A program made the position numbers and the translations under genes. Shown one piece after another: positions 24,972 through 36,900 of a DNA stretch of 64,000 bases. The notes under the pieces were generated by a model, which was not told where the DNA came from, ran no database searches, and saw nothing but the letters and a program-made list of their open reading frames with translations. Numbering within the stretch: the first letter of the stretch is position 1; each line of letters starts with the position of its first letter. The DNA comes from Spatholobus suberectus. Taxonomy: Eukaryota; Streptophyta; Magnoliopsida; Fabales; Fabaceae. The DNA is taken from positions 82,398,726 through 82,462,725 of the forward strand of contig CM014732.1 of NCBI GenBank assembly GCA_004329165.1, in the 5' to 3' direction.

Positions 24972-25001
24972 GATTATTATTATTATTATTATTATTATTA
25001 T
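24972..25001 (+). repeat. (TAT)n microsatellite
   Basis: About ten TAT units lie about 300 bp upstream of the eL28 start codon. Confidence 0.85.
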
Positions 25002-25097
25002 CGTTTCAGCTTTCATATATAAGGTGCGTATGTTTCAGTTTAATTTAGATTTTTTTGTTAAGAAATTTAAAAAAATGTTTTTCAAGCAGACATTTAA

Positions 25098-25103
25098 TGG
25101 GCT
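25098..25103 (+). promoter_or_regulatory. Site II (TCP-type) element of the eL28 promoter
   Basis: TGGGCT matches the TGGGCY core bound by TCP factors in promoters of plant ribosomal-protein and proliferation genes. It lies about 190 bp upstream of the ATG, together with a telo-box. The function is inferred from this known pairing. Confidence 0.6.
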
Positions 25104-25216
25104 ATGTGATCTTAGTCTAGTAGTAATCAGATCCAAATCCAACCCACAATATACGGATCTTGTTTACGGATAAATGGGTCGAAGTTCCCGAACCCGGTTT
25201 CTTCTATTTTGACAAA

Positions 25217-25225
25217 TTAGGGTTT
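25217..25225 (+). promoter_or_regulatory. Telo-box of the eL28 promoter
   Basis: TTAGGGTTT is the reverse of AAACCCTAA, the telo-box found near the transcription start of many plant translation-machinery genes. It is 66 bp upstream of the ATG and just before the TATA-like box. Confidence 0.7.
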
Positions 25226-25238
25226 CTCCATTGTCCTC

Positions 25239-25246
25239 TATATAAA
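25239..25246 (+). promoter_or_regulatory. TATA box of the eL28 gene
   Basis: TATATAAA lies 45 bp upstream of the ATG, implying a very short leader. Its closeness to the ATG means that either transcription starts about 15-20 bp before the ATG, or this box is not the main one. Confidence 0.5.
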
Positions 25247-25290
25247 GGCCAACGCAAAACCCAAGTTGTGAGTTGCAGGCGAAGGAGAAA

Positions 25291-27029
25291 ATGGCGACAG
25301 TTCCAGGGCAGCTCGTGTGGGAGATCGTGAAGAAGAACAACTCCTTTTTGGTGAAACAGTTCGGACGGGGCACTCAGAGCGTCCAATTCAGCAAAGAGCC
25401 CAACAATCTCTACAACCTCAATTCGTTCAAATACTCTGGTCTGTCACTCACTCCAATTTTTTGGTTTTTCGTGAAACATCTTGTTGGGGTTATTTGATTG
25501 TTGAAAATGGGCACTTGCAAAAACCAATCCTTTTGATGACATTGTGTGGGAATATTTGGGGTTGAATTATTGAGGTAGAACTGGGGCTGATATTGAAATT
25601 CTTAAATTATTAAATTTTGATTGTGATGTGTTTACCCAATGATCTCAGATTTGGTCTCATCTGAGAAACATTTTATGGATTATTGCATCAGTGTGTTTCA
25701 ATTGTTTGTGGCTGAATTTCTTCTTACATTGGCATGGTAGGTTTGGCAAACAAGAAAACTGTTACCATTCAGCCTGTGGGTAAAGATCTGTCTGTGTTGT
25801 TTGCTACAACAAAGACGAAGAAGCAAAACAAGCCTGCTGCTTTGCTTCACAGATCTGTGATGAAGAAGGAGTTCCGGAGGATGGTAAAGGCTGTTGAAAA
25901 TCAGGTAATTAAAAAAAAAAAAACCTCATTTCTTTGAGGTTAGCTTTGTGCTGCATGTGAATGGTGTATGATATTCTTCTAATTCCTGAGAGTTTGATCC
26001 TATTGCTATTTCAAATATCTGTTTGATCTTATTTGTTTTATTTTTCTTTCATGATGTACCTTTTAGTTGTTGACCACTTGTTTGCTGTTAGTCGCGGTAG
26101 CTATAATTCAAATTGAACTTGTCCTTATTATCCTGCAAAGTGTAATTAGTAACAGTTCTCTGATTTGCATCTATACTTACCATATTATGTGAGTGACTGA
26201 ACCGTCCCCAGGTGGCAATTTTGGTATCATTTTCATTAATGAAAAGGAATTTTATGTTATTGTTGTTCTCGGATTTGTTGAACCTACCTTGCTTATTTGT
26301 TTTTGATTTGGTGATTGTTGTATGTTTTTATTGGTTGGCGATATTGTGCTAGGCAAATATCCTTTTACCAGCAAGACTCAGCAGCGGTGATGAGCCTCTA
26401 ACATATAAGAAAAATCCTTTTTGGGTTTCTTCAATGAAATATGCATGTTACGCTTGGCTTCTGAGCTTCTATTATTCAGAAATTCATTCATGAATTTATT
26501 CTCCCAATCCCTTCCTGATGTTCTTAATGGAGGAAAGCTTACCACTCTAATATCAGCATCCTAAATTTCTTTATTATTATATTTGGCTTTGGTCTGAATT
26601 TCCATGAATATTTTGCTTGTTCCCATGAATTCCCATGAGTAAGTGTACTTGAGTTTTGCATGGACAAGAGGACTGCCTTTACTCTTAATTGACTTGGTCA
26701 TACATGGTGTCTTTTTGATTTAATCTGTAATTATTTTCTTCACATTTTCCAACTGCACAAAATTTCTAACATAATGCTTATTTTTTTGTGGATTTTTGCT
26801 TCTAATAATTTTGTGGTGCTGTTACCTCGTTATAACTATTAGCTACTTTTATCTGATTTCTTTTTTCTAATTATGTAATGTGCTGCAGGTGGCAGAAAAT
26901 TACTACAGGCCTGATCTCAAGAAGGCTGCTCTTGCAAGGTTGAGTGCTGTTCATAGAAGCCTCAAAGTTGCCAAGTCTGGTGTCAAGAAGAGGAATAGAC
27001 AGGCCGTGAAGGTCCCTGGTAGGAAGTGA
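25291..27029 (+). CDS. RPL28: 60S ribosomal protein L28 (eL28)
   Basis: Three exons, 25291-25438, 25741-25904 and 26889-27029, join in phase into 150 residues. The product starts MATVPGQLVWEIVKKNN, followed by LVKQFGRGTQSVQFSKEPNN, LANKKTVTIQPVGKDL, ATTKTKKQNKPA, KKEFRRMVKAVENQ, NYYRPDLKKAALARLSA and a basic tail KSGVKKRNRQAVKVPGRK. This is eL28, a eukaryote-specific protein of the large cytosolic subunit; plant members are about 143-150 residues, so the length is normal. Every intron is GT-AG, and the second (984 bp) is the largest. The ATG is the first after the TATA-like box and gives the family N terminus. The telo-box and site II element upstream fit growth-linked co-regulation with other ribosomal-protein genes. 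No damage is seen, so I expect a functional gene. Confidence 0.97.
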
Positions 27030-29536
27030 AAGTGAACTGAGAAGAGTTAAATTGCATTCAATCCTCGTTTTTGGCCCCTTTTTGTGTTTTAGAACTCCAT
27101 TCTAGATTTCCTGAGTTTTGAAATGCAATTATTTATTTAGTATTCAATATGAAACTGGAACTAGCATGTTATAGTTTTCAACTCGGTTGGTTTGTGTCTT
27201 GGTATAATTGCTTTATGGTTGTTGTTTTAAAGTCAACTGACAAGGTAGCTGGCTATTGCATCAAAGGAGGGATGATTAGTGTCATCAGTATCGAAACCCT
27301 TGATTGAAAAGATCATTTTATTTCTGTGTTTCCTTTTTCTAGCATAAAGAACGCATTTTTGTAGACCTTGAAACCAGAGTTGGCGTGAGGATTGGCGGTT
27401 TAACCATGGTAAGCACAGCTGCGTAGAACTTCTAATTTGAGAAGTTTAACTTGTTTAGATATTCCTACCATGAAAAAGCCGGACCCTATGGTGGGTTTGA
27501 TTCAGTAATCATAATCCTGGCGCCTCAATTCACTAGTCAAAGTGGATCCTGTACCAAGATTTTGCTATTTTGGTCTAGCGAAAAGCATTTTTTGCATTAT
27601 AAAAGAAATATGGCAAATATCTAAATTTGGGTCATTACAGGAGGTGGATAACCTAAAGAGAAAATAGTGCATCTCTTAATAAAAAGCTTGAAAATAAGAA
27701 TAACGCTTCCTTTTTGTCTTTAAAATAAGCCTTACTGACTTTTAAGATTTTAGTTGAACATTTTAGTTCTTGATGTTGAAAATTCTTTGCAATAGTTTTT
27801 TGTCTGTAACATGTTTACTTACATTATAGACTGAAGTAATTGGCGTTTTGAAAAATTACGTATGAATGCAAGGGTCATTGATCTCGGATTAAAAGTATTG
27901 ATCTATTGAAGCGTTGTAGTTCTCAAAAGATGGAGACAACTGTAGAAAGATAAAACATCAGTTGATGAGATATATTTATTGACAGCTTCATCCTTGTACA
28001 TAAAAACACGACATAGAAAGGTGCTACATAGATTTAATCGACTTAATGCTAATATGTAAAAGTCTTTGTCAGAGTTTTAAAAATTGGCTGGGATTGGTTG
28101 GTTGGATTAGGAATCGGTAGTGCAATTGATTTGCAGAGATAATTAAATTGGACATGTTATTGATTCGGAATGAACTGATGTGATTTAATGGGTTTTGTGA
28201 TTAAACCAATGAACTGTGAGTTGACCCAAATCGGTTCAAAGATTATTTTTGTTTAAAGAGTGAAAATGTCATGTTGACTACAATTATTAAAAAAAATGGA
28301 AATCCCAATTTATAATATATTTTATATATTTAAAAATATTTATTTGCTTTGAATTTTAATTATTAAAAAAATATTCATATGTGAAATGGTAATAATCACC
28401 GAAACTGTAAATCTAAAATTTGATTACACGTATGCGTATGACATAAATGTCTCTCATGTTGATCGCACAACTGTACTTGCTTTTTACTTATTCTTATTTG
28501 TTTGACCTGAATACGTAACCTTCAGTTCTTTTTTATTTACCCTCATGTCATATCATTGTTGATTTTTTATTTATTTCTTGGTTATACATCACCATTGAAA
28601 TTTAATTTAATAAATTTTATGGGTATGGAATTTATATGTCATAAATATTTTCAAAATTTTTAATAGAGACTAGGTCATGCAGTTCAATTAATGACCCTCT
28701 AGTTTGACCATTGACCCAGTGCTCTGATCAAGTCGATCATCAGTGCAAGTTTTAAAACATTGGTCTTTGTTAATAAAGGTTGCATTTAATTTGATGCTTT
28801 TTACGTCGTGGGAGGGATTTATTTTGGGTTGATTTCGGATGTAGGTTGGCAAATATTTTTGGTGTAAATAACAAGGGGAAGAGTAAAGTAAACATCTCAT
28901 GCCAAAAGCTTTTTGATCGTTGAAAGGCTAAAAGAAAAACAAAGGGATAACACGACAAAAGTATCTTTATTTCTGTGCTTAAACAACTTTCAATTGTTTC
29001 CTCTTCCTATATGCAATGAGTCTTACCTAATGGGTGTGATTTAGTTGGCAATACATGCTAAGCATGTAGGAAAAGATCTGAGTTTAATTTTTACAGAACA
29101 CATTTTTGGAGAAGAGTGATGAGGTTTAAGAGTGATTGACTGCCAAACTGAAGATTAGTTTTATAGCCAAGCCAAATGATCAAAACTTGTGAGGATATTT
29201 TGGGATTCATTGAAGAGTCAAAAATCCTAATTATAATGGTTACAAAAAAAGTCTTTTAACTAACTAATATGCAGCCATTTAGAAGTTCCAAACCTTGGTA
29301 CCAGGGGTATACATAGATAAGTTTAAGGAAAATAAGTGTAGATGGAATTTGTCATGTTCACATTGTTGCATACCAAGGTAAACGTTGTTGTTGTTGTTTT
29401 TTTTTTTTTTTTTTACATAATGATGGGCAACGAGATTTGAATATAGATCTTTTGTTGGAAAACCGTCTTAATTGCAATAACCGTCTTGCCTTAATTGTTA
29501 CTTTTTTGGGCTACTTTAATTGCAATCTTGAGAGGA
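27030..29536. other. Spacer downstream of eL28
   Basis: The first part is eL28 3' untranslated sequence. No other gene was recognised. Between about 28073 and 28762 the ends GTTTTAAAAATTGGCTGGGA and the reverse complement GTTTTAAAACTTGCACTGAT are weakly inverted, suggesting a decayed DNA transposon, with GGTTGG/CCAACC-type internal motifs. Around 29035-29100, TTAGTTGGCAA followed by GATCTGAGTTTAATT weakly resembles tRNA-type A and B boxes, as in a SINE, but is too degenerate to call. Confidence 0.35.
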
Positions 29537-30095
29537 TGTGTTTAGTCCCACCATAATTAGAGATATACTTTAAATAGAGCTTATAAAGCTTGGATTCTCC
29601 TCACAAGCCTTACTAGTTGGTTTTGTGGAGTTAAATTAGATCTCAAGTCAAAGTTCTAAGTTGGTGTTAGAGTATATCTTATATTTATTGTTGGGCTACC
29701 TACATTGTCACACTCTAAGCCCAACCCTAGGTGTGAGAGATAGGACTGTACAAAAAATGGATATCTCGAAAAACCTATCCCAACCAAATCGAACTGCTTT
29801 ATCAAAAACGGTTTTTATAAAGCAGTTTGGTTTGGATTTTTTCAAAAACAATTCATTTTTTTTAGATTCAGATCGGATCGGTTCAGTTCAATTATCCATT
29901 TCGTACTCATGTACGATTCACTTTTTTGAAGAATCGGATTGATTTGCTTTATGAAAAATGATTTGGTTAATATAAAGAGGTTAGGTTTAGTTATTTTTGA
30001 AAAATGGATTAGTTTTTTAGATTTGAAGTGGTTTGGATCAGTTTAGATTTTTTGCATATCCCTAGTGAGAGAAATGTGTTAGAAAGTCGCTTAGG
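29537..30095 (+). mobile_element. Decayed copia-type/TRIM retroelement with a hAT insert
   Basis: 29537-29650 resembles a legume copia/TRIM LTR (TTTAGTCCCACCATAATTAG, TTATAAAGCTTGG, CTCCTCACAAGCC). It is followed at about 29653 by TTGGTGTTAGAGT, a degraded form of the initiator-tRNA-Met primer site. About 80 bp later a polypurine-like GTGTGAGAGA occurs, interrupted by a small hAT element. On the other side sequence resumes with TGTGTTAGAAAGTCGC, which looks like the start of a second LTR. The second LTR is not complete. The call is tentative. Confidence 0.35.
29741..30064. mobile_element. Small hAT-like element with perfect 8-bp target duplication
   Basis: The ends are TAGGACTGTACAAAAAATGG and the reverse complement TAGGGATATGCAAAAAATCT. 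GTGAGAGA lies directly outside both ends (29733-29740 and 30065-30072), an exact 8-bp duplication. The element is 324 bp, with subterminal repeats of AATCGAAC/GGTTTGG type and no transposase. Target identity suggests a fairly recent insertion. Confidence 0.85.
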
Positions 30096-30135
30096 ATTTT
30101 CTCCAGCAAGAAGAAGAGCAGTGATGCAAGAAATA

Positions 30136-30190
30136 GGGAAGCGGCAGCTGCCGCTTCCCCCTTCGGGGGCTTTCTCCTTCCATGGGAAGG
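30136..30190 (+). repeat. Cluster of GC-rich palindromes/hairpins
   Basis: 30136-30159 is a perfect 24-bp palindrome with half-site GGGAAGCGGCAG. It runs straight into CCCCCTTCGGGGGC (30157-30170), a stem closed by a TTCG loop, and then CCTTCCATGGGAAGG (about 30176-30190), another dyad. This is very GC-rich compared with the flanks. No gene or terminator context explains it. Confidence 0.6.
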
Positions 30191-31600
30191 TCTTTTCTCC
30201 ACTTAAGGTGGATTTTCCCTCTCCATAGTGAGCGTTTCTTTTTTCTTCTCTTGCTACCACAGCCTCTCCTTCTTTGGTCATAACCTACTCCCACACCTTT
30301 CTTTCCTCCTCTTTTAGCCACCACCACCACCATCCTCTTCCCTTTCCAACTTTTCAGTTTTCTGTGTTTTGTCTATATCACCCTTTTCTTTGTTTCTTCC
30401 TTTTACCATCACATTCTCCCTTCCAATTGAACCTATTAGAGTCATCATTTGTAACTGTACCTAAACCAATAGAGATACCTAGGCAGCATTACCTTATGCA
30501 GATTTGCTGCTCTATGTGAGCTCTTTTACATAGCATTGCTCTACTCAGATTCGCTGTGGGTTGTTTTGGGTCATTCCAATTTTTGTTGCTGATGAGCTAG
30601 TGCCAATCCAGAAGGAATAACAAAGAAAAAAACTGTATAAAAGCTCAAGACTCTATCAAGGTTCCTTTGTTATAGGAGGATGTGTTTGTAGCTTAATATA
30701 TTTAGCTAAATAGCTTTGTGCATGTGTGTCTATTTCATTATTTGTTTATTTGTTGTACATCGTTGTAATGCTCTTTCTTTAGCATCTTCTGTTATTGTAA
30801 GTGTCATTAAACATTTTCAATTAATGATTGTTTGACAAAAAAAAAAACTGCTTTAATTACGGTCACCGTTAGCCCACCTTCATTATCTTTACGTTTGTGT
30901 GGGTAATGCTTATGTTATATGGTGAAGTGTTATTATTGGTAAGATTTGGTTTTCTTATGATTAGACCTGATGGTTGGCTGGCTTATCCTTGCGTGACCAT
31001 CACGATAGTCTTAAACCGCTTGAGACTTAGTTAATTTTTTTTTTAAAAACATAATTTTTGTTACAAACTAATTATGTTTGTTTTAAATCAAGAGGCGTCT
31101 CTAATCCAACCACGAAAGAATTTGATACGCTTTAGCTTCTCGTTACAAATTTCCAAATAATCAAACTTTATTATTCTTCTAATTATTCTTCATAGTTAAG
31201 TTAACGCGGTCTCTACTATTAGCACATAAGTTTCCCTCATGAATATTGTCGTTTGTGGGCTCGTACAGAAAGGAATATATCAAATTTTGAAGGGTAAACA
31301 CTATTCTATTCCTATGGATGCCAACCTGTACCGTATATTATATTCAACACCACTACGTTCATCCTATACAAAATAAACAGATATTCAAGTTTTGGTTTAA
31401 TAATTCAATAATTACTTCTCTCAGACAAAAGGGAAAAGAAAAGGAAGAACAACATTAGAAAAATTTCAAGTAGACTAGTACAAGCCAAGGTATTAATTAA
31501 ACTTGCTAAGGAATCCTTCCTAAAAAGCGTTGACAAAGTCTAAGTCAATGAAAGCATATTATTACACGCATTGGAATACCATGTTACTTGTCTTAGTGTA
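30191..31600. other. Spacer upstream of the 81-residue gene
   Basis: CT-rich and AT-rich sequence. A run of about 11 A residues at about 30837-30848 follows TTTGAC and could end an old retroposed copy. No open reading frame with a recognisable domain was seen. Confidence 0.35.
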
Positions 31601-31612
31601 ATTCGCTAGCCT

Positions 31613-31619
31613 TATAAAT
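31613..31619 (+). promoter_or_regulatory. TATA box of the 81-residue gene
   Basis: TATAAAT lies 97 bp upstream of the ATG at 31716, a good distance for a TATA box with a leader of about 60-70 bases. It supports the reading frame being a real transcription unit. Confidence 0.6.
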
Positions 31620-31715
31620 GAGTCAGACACAATACAAAGTTTCATAATTCGTTTGGTACATACTGTACCACATTATCTTTCACAAACTATTCTGGCTGCT
31701 GATCACACAGCAGCC

Positions 31716-31961
31716 ATGTCTGTAAAGAAGTCTGTGTCTCTGAATGGTGGCAATGCCATTGCCAACCTCAAGGGCCAGAAGCCTTCAAAACGGAGGCGTT
31801 TTGATCGTTGTTTCTCTTCGGTTGAATTGTCTATGGAGCCAGGGAAGCAGCTGAAGGACATGGATTCTACCAAGTTGAAGGCTGAGATCAAGAGGTGGGC
31901 CAAGGCTGTTGTTGCATATGCACGCCAAGTCAGTGGCAGTTTTGGAAACTCTCATGGCTAA
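31716..31961 (+). CDS. Small basic plant protein of unknown function
   Basis: A single-exon frame of 81 residues with TAA stop. The N-terminal half holds a basic cluster (QKPSKRRRFDRCF) that could serve as a nuclear localisation signal. The C-terminal half (KDMDSTKLKAEIKRWAKAVV, then AYARQVSGSFG) has the look of a conserved amphipathic helix. No signal peptide or membrane segment is visible. Codon use is GC-richer than the flanking spacer and a TATA box sits upstream, so I think it is a real gene. I recall similar small uncharacterised proteins in other plants but cannot name a family or role. ATG 31716 is the first ATG in frame; starting further upstream would need a non-ATG codon. Confidence 0.75.
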   Translation: MSVKKSVSLNGGNAIANLKGQKPSKRRRFDRCFSSVELSMEPGKQLKDMDSTKLKAEIKRWAKAVVAYARQVSGSFGNSHG

Positions 31962-33960
31962 GTCACAATCACAAATTTAACTTGATGGAATAACAACTTG
32001 CTGTCCAAGGGCACAAATCACAGACATGGGTTTTGGATTTGGTTAATGGAAGAAATGTTGGTGGACTATATGAAAATGAGCTTTACATCAAATAGTTGTA
32101 GCCTTGAGAATTTGTGCATACATGTTAGGAAGTGGTGGTTCCGTGGTTGTATATTTGATATTTGTTTGTGAGGAGTAAGATGAATCAAATAATTGTGTGG
32201 TTTTTTTGCCCCGGGGGGGGGGGGCGCGGTGGCCTTCATCCGTTTTTTTGACAAGAATCATGCCTTGTCAATCTGAAGGTAGAATGCCAAGTTACAATGT
32301 ATTTAAATTTCGCAAATAGATATTGTAAATATTTTGTAAATATAATCTGGAATTAGAAAGTAATTTTTTCTCTGCATTGGACTGCTTTGTGCCAAACTAC
32401 ACTGTGACGCGTGAAATGTATACAAATTTTGCAGCACATAAGCTGTATTTTCTTCTTAGCTCGGGTCTTTTTTTCTCCCCATTATGGGTTTCCATAGTTT
32501 CGTTATTTTTAGAATTGAAATATTGCGTATTTGTAAATTGAATTTTGATTAATTCAATGTCTAATAGATATACTGCTACCATTTAACTATTTGTATACCT
32601 GCCTTCTGAAATGAGAGTTATACAAGAATATGGACACCAGTAACATGTTTCCCATATACTTATCTAAGAAGCGTGAGTTGCAAACACCAAAGGAGAAGCA
32701 ATTGGAAGGTTGGAAATACAAAATATAAACTTTTCAATCTAAATGTGTCCTAACCAAATCATTGAATTGCTTTATAATCTTTTTTCACAGCATGTCACCT
32801 TTCGTGAGCCAATCTTATCTTTTGGACATGTCAATATGTGACATTGGTCTGTGCAATTTATTATTTGAACAATCTATCTTCGTACTGAATAATCCAAATA
32901 CTTCCCAGTCAGTGCATACTATGCATACTACATACGTGTTTAATTTCACAAATAATTCAAAATCACATTAAAAATACCAATTAACGCAATTTTAAGTAAA
33001 TATTCATATGTTTAATTTCATATTGAACATTTGATTCTTGATCTAGAATTAATCAAGTTAAAACAGCATTGAACAACGTTTGGGTTGAATCAAACATTTT
33101 ATATTAAATTTTACTAACTTGATTTTAGAATAAAAACACTAAAAACATAAATCACTTCAAAACTAATTTTACAAAATCAATTTCATTCAATATTAATTTT
33201 TCAAACACTTACCTAAACACACACTATAACTATTGTTCTGGATCTGGATTTGACTCAATTAAAGCCTAATAACCACTTAAAGATGCAGTCATGCAGCCCC
33301 AATATAGTCCATCCTAGAGCAGACTATCAGCTTAACGACTAATTGAATAACGACATATTGAATTAACTACACCAAACGGTTACGAAATATAACCATGTAA
33401 CGACTTAATTGTTATCACCCTAAAGCTTATGAAGTCAAATATCACATATATAAGGTGGTAACAGCATCACTAAGAGATGCACTTGTTCTGAATTACATTC
33501 CTTCCTCTAGTTCATGCTAACTTGAGTATAGTAACTACCACCACTGCTGCCACTTGCGTCTGTCATGACTCACTGTCATTCACCACCTCTGGTCAAGAAC
33601 TTTGCACCCTACCTCAATTCTCCAAAGCATTTCTCAAGTTCGTGATCAAACAACTATAATGAAATTTAAAAGCCTCTAAAAGATACAAACCTTGTTTCAC
33701 TGACTTTTTGACAAAACTTGGAAGTAATAAACAATTTTCATATTTACAATTTAAAAGGAAGAAGTGTAATGTTGTATGAACTAGTTATCTTATCAGCACA
33801 GGAGAGGGAAGACAAACAGAAACAGGTCAATCAAAGCAAAATCCCTTCTTAATATACAATTCGGCCACGAGAAACTGAGATAATAAAAAGACAATCCAGC
33901 ATAAGCTTTCTTTCTCTCGTGTTGAAGTGGTAATGAAGTAAATGATAAGCTGGAAAGGCA
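31962..33960. other. Spacer between the 81-residue gene and the anoctamin gene
   Basis: Includes a poly-G run near 32213-32223 and AT-rich sequence. About 33077-33225 has weak inverted ends (GTTTGGGTTGAATCAAACA against the reverse complement of TTTCAAACACTTACCTAAAC) and may be a small MITE. The part next to 33960 should be anoctamin 3' untranslated sequence. No gene was found. Confidence 0.35.
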
Positions 33961-36900
33961 TCATTCCAATTTTTTCTCCTCTCCTAAAGTCCTGTCTCCT
34001 CCTGAGATAGACCTTAGAAGCTTTTTATAGCACATATCCTGTGCCTGTGTAGTGTGTTTAGCACGGTTGGCTCTTACCCAAGCAGGTTCCTGCAAAGAAA
34101 ACAGTACCATAGCCTGTTATCTCTCATTAAAGCATCTTTGAAATGGAGGAAGGATTGTGGATGGGAAGCAAAGCAATCACCTCAGGGACGAAGCAAGAGA
34201 AACCAAACTTAATCAACAAGAGGACATGCTCCATGATTAAAATTGCTGCAAGTCCAGGCTCTATTTTCCATTTTCCCTCCTCATCATATAGCCATGCTAA
34301 AAGAGCACAGTTGGTGCATATAGACATCAATATGAGAAACTGCAAAATTAAAAAAAAAAAAACCCTCAAATCAGTGTGACATAAAAATCATGTGTATAAC
34401 TCAGTGTGAATGACACATGAATGAATAGAGTTTACCGATGAAGAACTCATTCATGATTAAAGATGCAATTATACAAACATCTAATGGCATTGGCAATTGA
34501 CAGTTCAGACCAACATCATTCTTTCCCATGCCCCTTCATCAATTAAAACTTAAAAAGGTTGCATGCAGAGAATTTCAGTAATTGTACCTTCCATATAGTT
34601 GGTTGTTTGGTAAACATGTGTTCCAATTTATAATTAATATGAAGTGGATTGTCCAAAATAATTGACAAGTACCTTCCAAAGTCCTGTGTAAATAAATACC
34701 TGAAATATGTTAAGCCAGGCTCCTACTGTTGCAGCAGCACGAGGAACAGGCCGCCTCAAAATTGCTAGCAGCTTCAATGCATCTGTCCTGATTTCCATGA
34801 TGTTGTTCTGAGCAGTGAGGGAATAAGTTGTCAACAATGTAATATTTTATAAAAGCCCAAAATGAATTGATGAGCATTTATAGCAGTGATGAAGGAAAGC
34901 AAAAGCAAGTGCAGGAAAGGAAGGTAGACACAAGCATTTATACCACAGCAGCAAAAGCAAAAGCAGGTGGGAACGCACAAGCAAACATCAAAATCATTCC
35001 AAACTGCAGTGCCAATTCTAAGAAATCTGCAAACAGGATAGGATAATGTCAGTCTTGGGATGCTTCTCGAACATGATGAGAAATTAAGCCTTTTTAGCTT
35101 AGATTGCTACATACACATGTATATCTAAATGAAACTGCTTATATTCCATATGTTCAAGAATTAATTAAATATCATGTACAACTAGTAAAATGAATTTGGA
35201 AGTACCATCAAATAACCCATCTTCAAGCTCCTCACCAATGCTAGCAGAGTACGAAGGCTTAAGGTATTCTTTCTCTACTCTAGAAGTAAACTGGATTTTT
35301 TCTCTTGCTTCTCCTTTCTCACTCTTCTTCTTGTGTCTTGAGAAATAAAAGATAAATTAGCTATTGCATAGTGGTAACATGGTAAACAAAGTAAACCTAT
35401 CATAGTCCAAGGGGATGAAAAGGCTTACCGAACCCTATACTTTTTATAGCTATACTTGAGATAAGGCAATGAATTTTCCAACAAGTTTTCCAAAACCTGG
35501 AAAGATGTTTTCTTTTACTCCAGTATGTTAAAGGAAAAACCCCAAACTAAATACACGGGAAAAGTAGAAAAGTAAAGGGAAAATGGGAGAAGGAAGAGAC
35601 AAAGATAACAAGAGAAAACTTCTCTCTGCAACCTCAGACAGAAGGAGCCGCTGAATCAACACTTGGCGAAGAGTTGAAAAATTACGATGCAACAGGGCGT
35701 GATAAAATATTCCAATGTATGTCTGCATAAAGTACAGACCAAACACCTGCAGGAGAAAGTAAATGCGTAAGTTCCATGTTTAGGATAGGGGGAAAAAAGC
35801 AACAAGGTACCTATCAATCCCCATTATTACCTTGTAGACCAAGCTGTCAGCCCGTTTTTCTGTGTTTTCATTGTTCTCATTCATGATAAGTTTGACAGAC
35901 ACCTTGCCACCAATCTTGGTAATATACTGAATGGCGAAAAGGTAAATAGCAGTGAGCCCAAACCTGAAACACAACATTAAAATAAGAGTAATATTAATGA
36001 AATATTGACTCAACCAAATATAAGAATTTATATTTACATGACTAACAAAAAATACTTTTTAGTAGCAAATTACTGATTATTTAGTAGAGACAAGCTAGTC
36101 CCTTTCTAAAAGGATCCAAATCCACAACTTCAAAGTTATTTTGACACCAACAAGAAATGGTATTCATGAGTTTTACATGAATGACTGAGAAGCTTGTGGG
36201 ATTAATGAAGAACAAAAGGAATCTCAATTTCATGTCCTTATTCTCAGGGTACAAGTTCAACAGAAAAAAAAGTCAACATTGGCGTGTATGAGTATGAATC
36301 ATGGGATGAATAGCATCTAGCAAAAACACCCTCAACAGAAAAGATGACAGATATTCAAAGAGAAATGGAATATCAAGAGTAAATTGGATCACAGTTAATG
36401 ATCCTCGTCGTGTTATGCTTTACTTTACTAGATGGAGTTGAACTTTTTAGTTTGACAGAAACAACAGGTCTAAAGTAGGGTAATTGCTAAAGAGTCAAAG
36501 AGGCTAAATGAAGTTAAAAACAGTCACATCAATACTCAAAGAAGCCGACTGATAGTAACTGGACCAGCTTTATAGAGAAAATGGGGAAATTCCCCTGATT
36601 ATAGTATGGCTGCAGAACTTTGAGGGTTTGCTCCTCCTAATTCCCAAAGGCCCTAACTCTTCTCAATTAAAAATATATTCCCATCTCTCACTCCTATTTA
36701 TAGGCAATATGCCTTATTTCATATTATTCAGCCTAATTACAACAAACTAACTGAATCTAACAATTAACTAAGGCCCTCAACTAACATGTACCTATCAATA
36801 CTCCCCCCCTAAACATTCACCTTGTCCTCAAGGTGAATAGCTATGGCAACTGCAAATGAAGCCCACGTCAGTGTTCCAGTTGATAGAAACTGGATCAGAT

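Noticed and set aside
29035..29100. tRNA-like A and B box motifs
   Set aside because: Spacing and sequence are too degenerate to call a tRNA or SINE; no acceptor stem and no flanking duplication.
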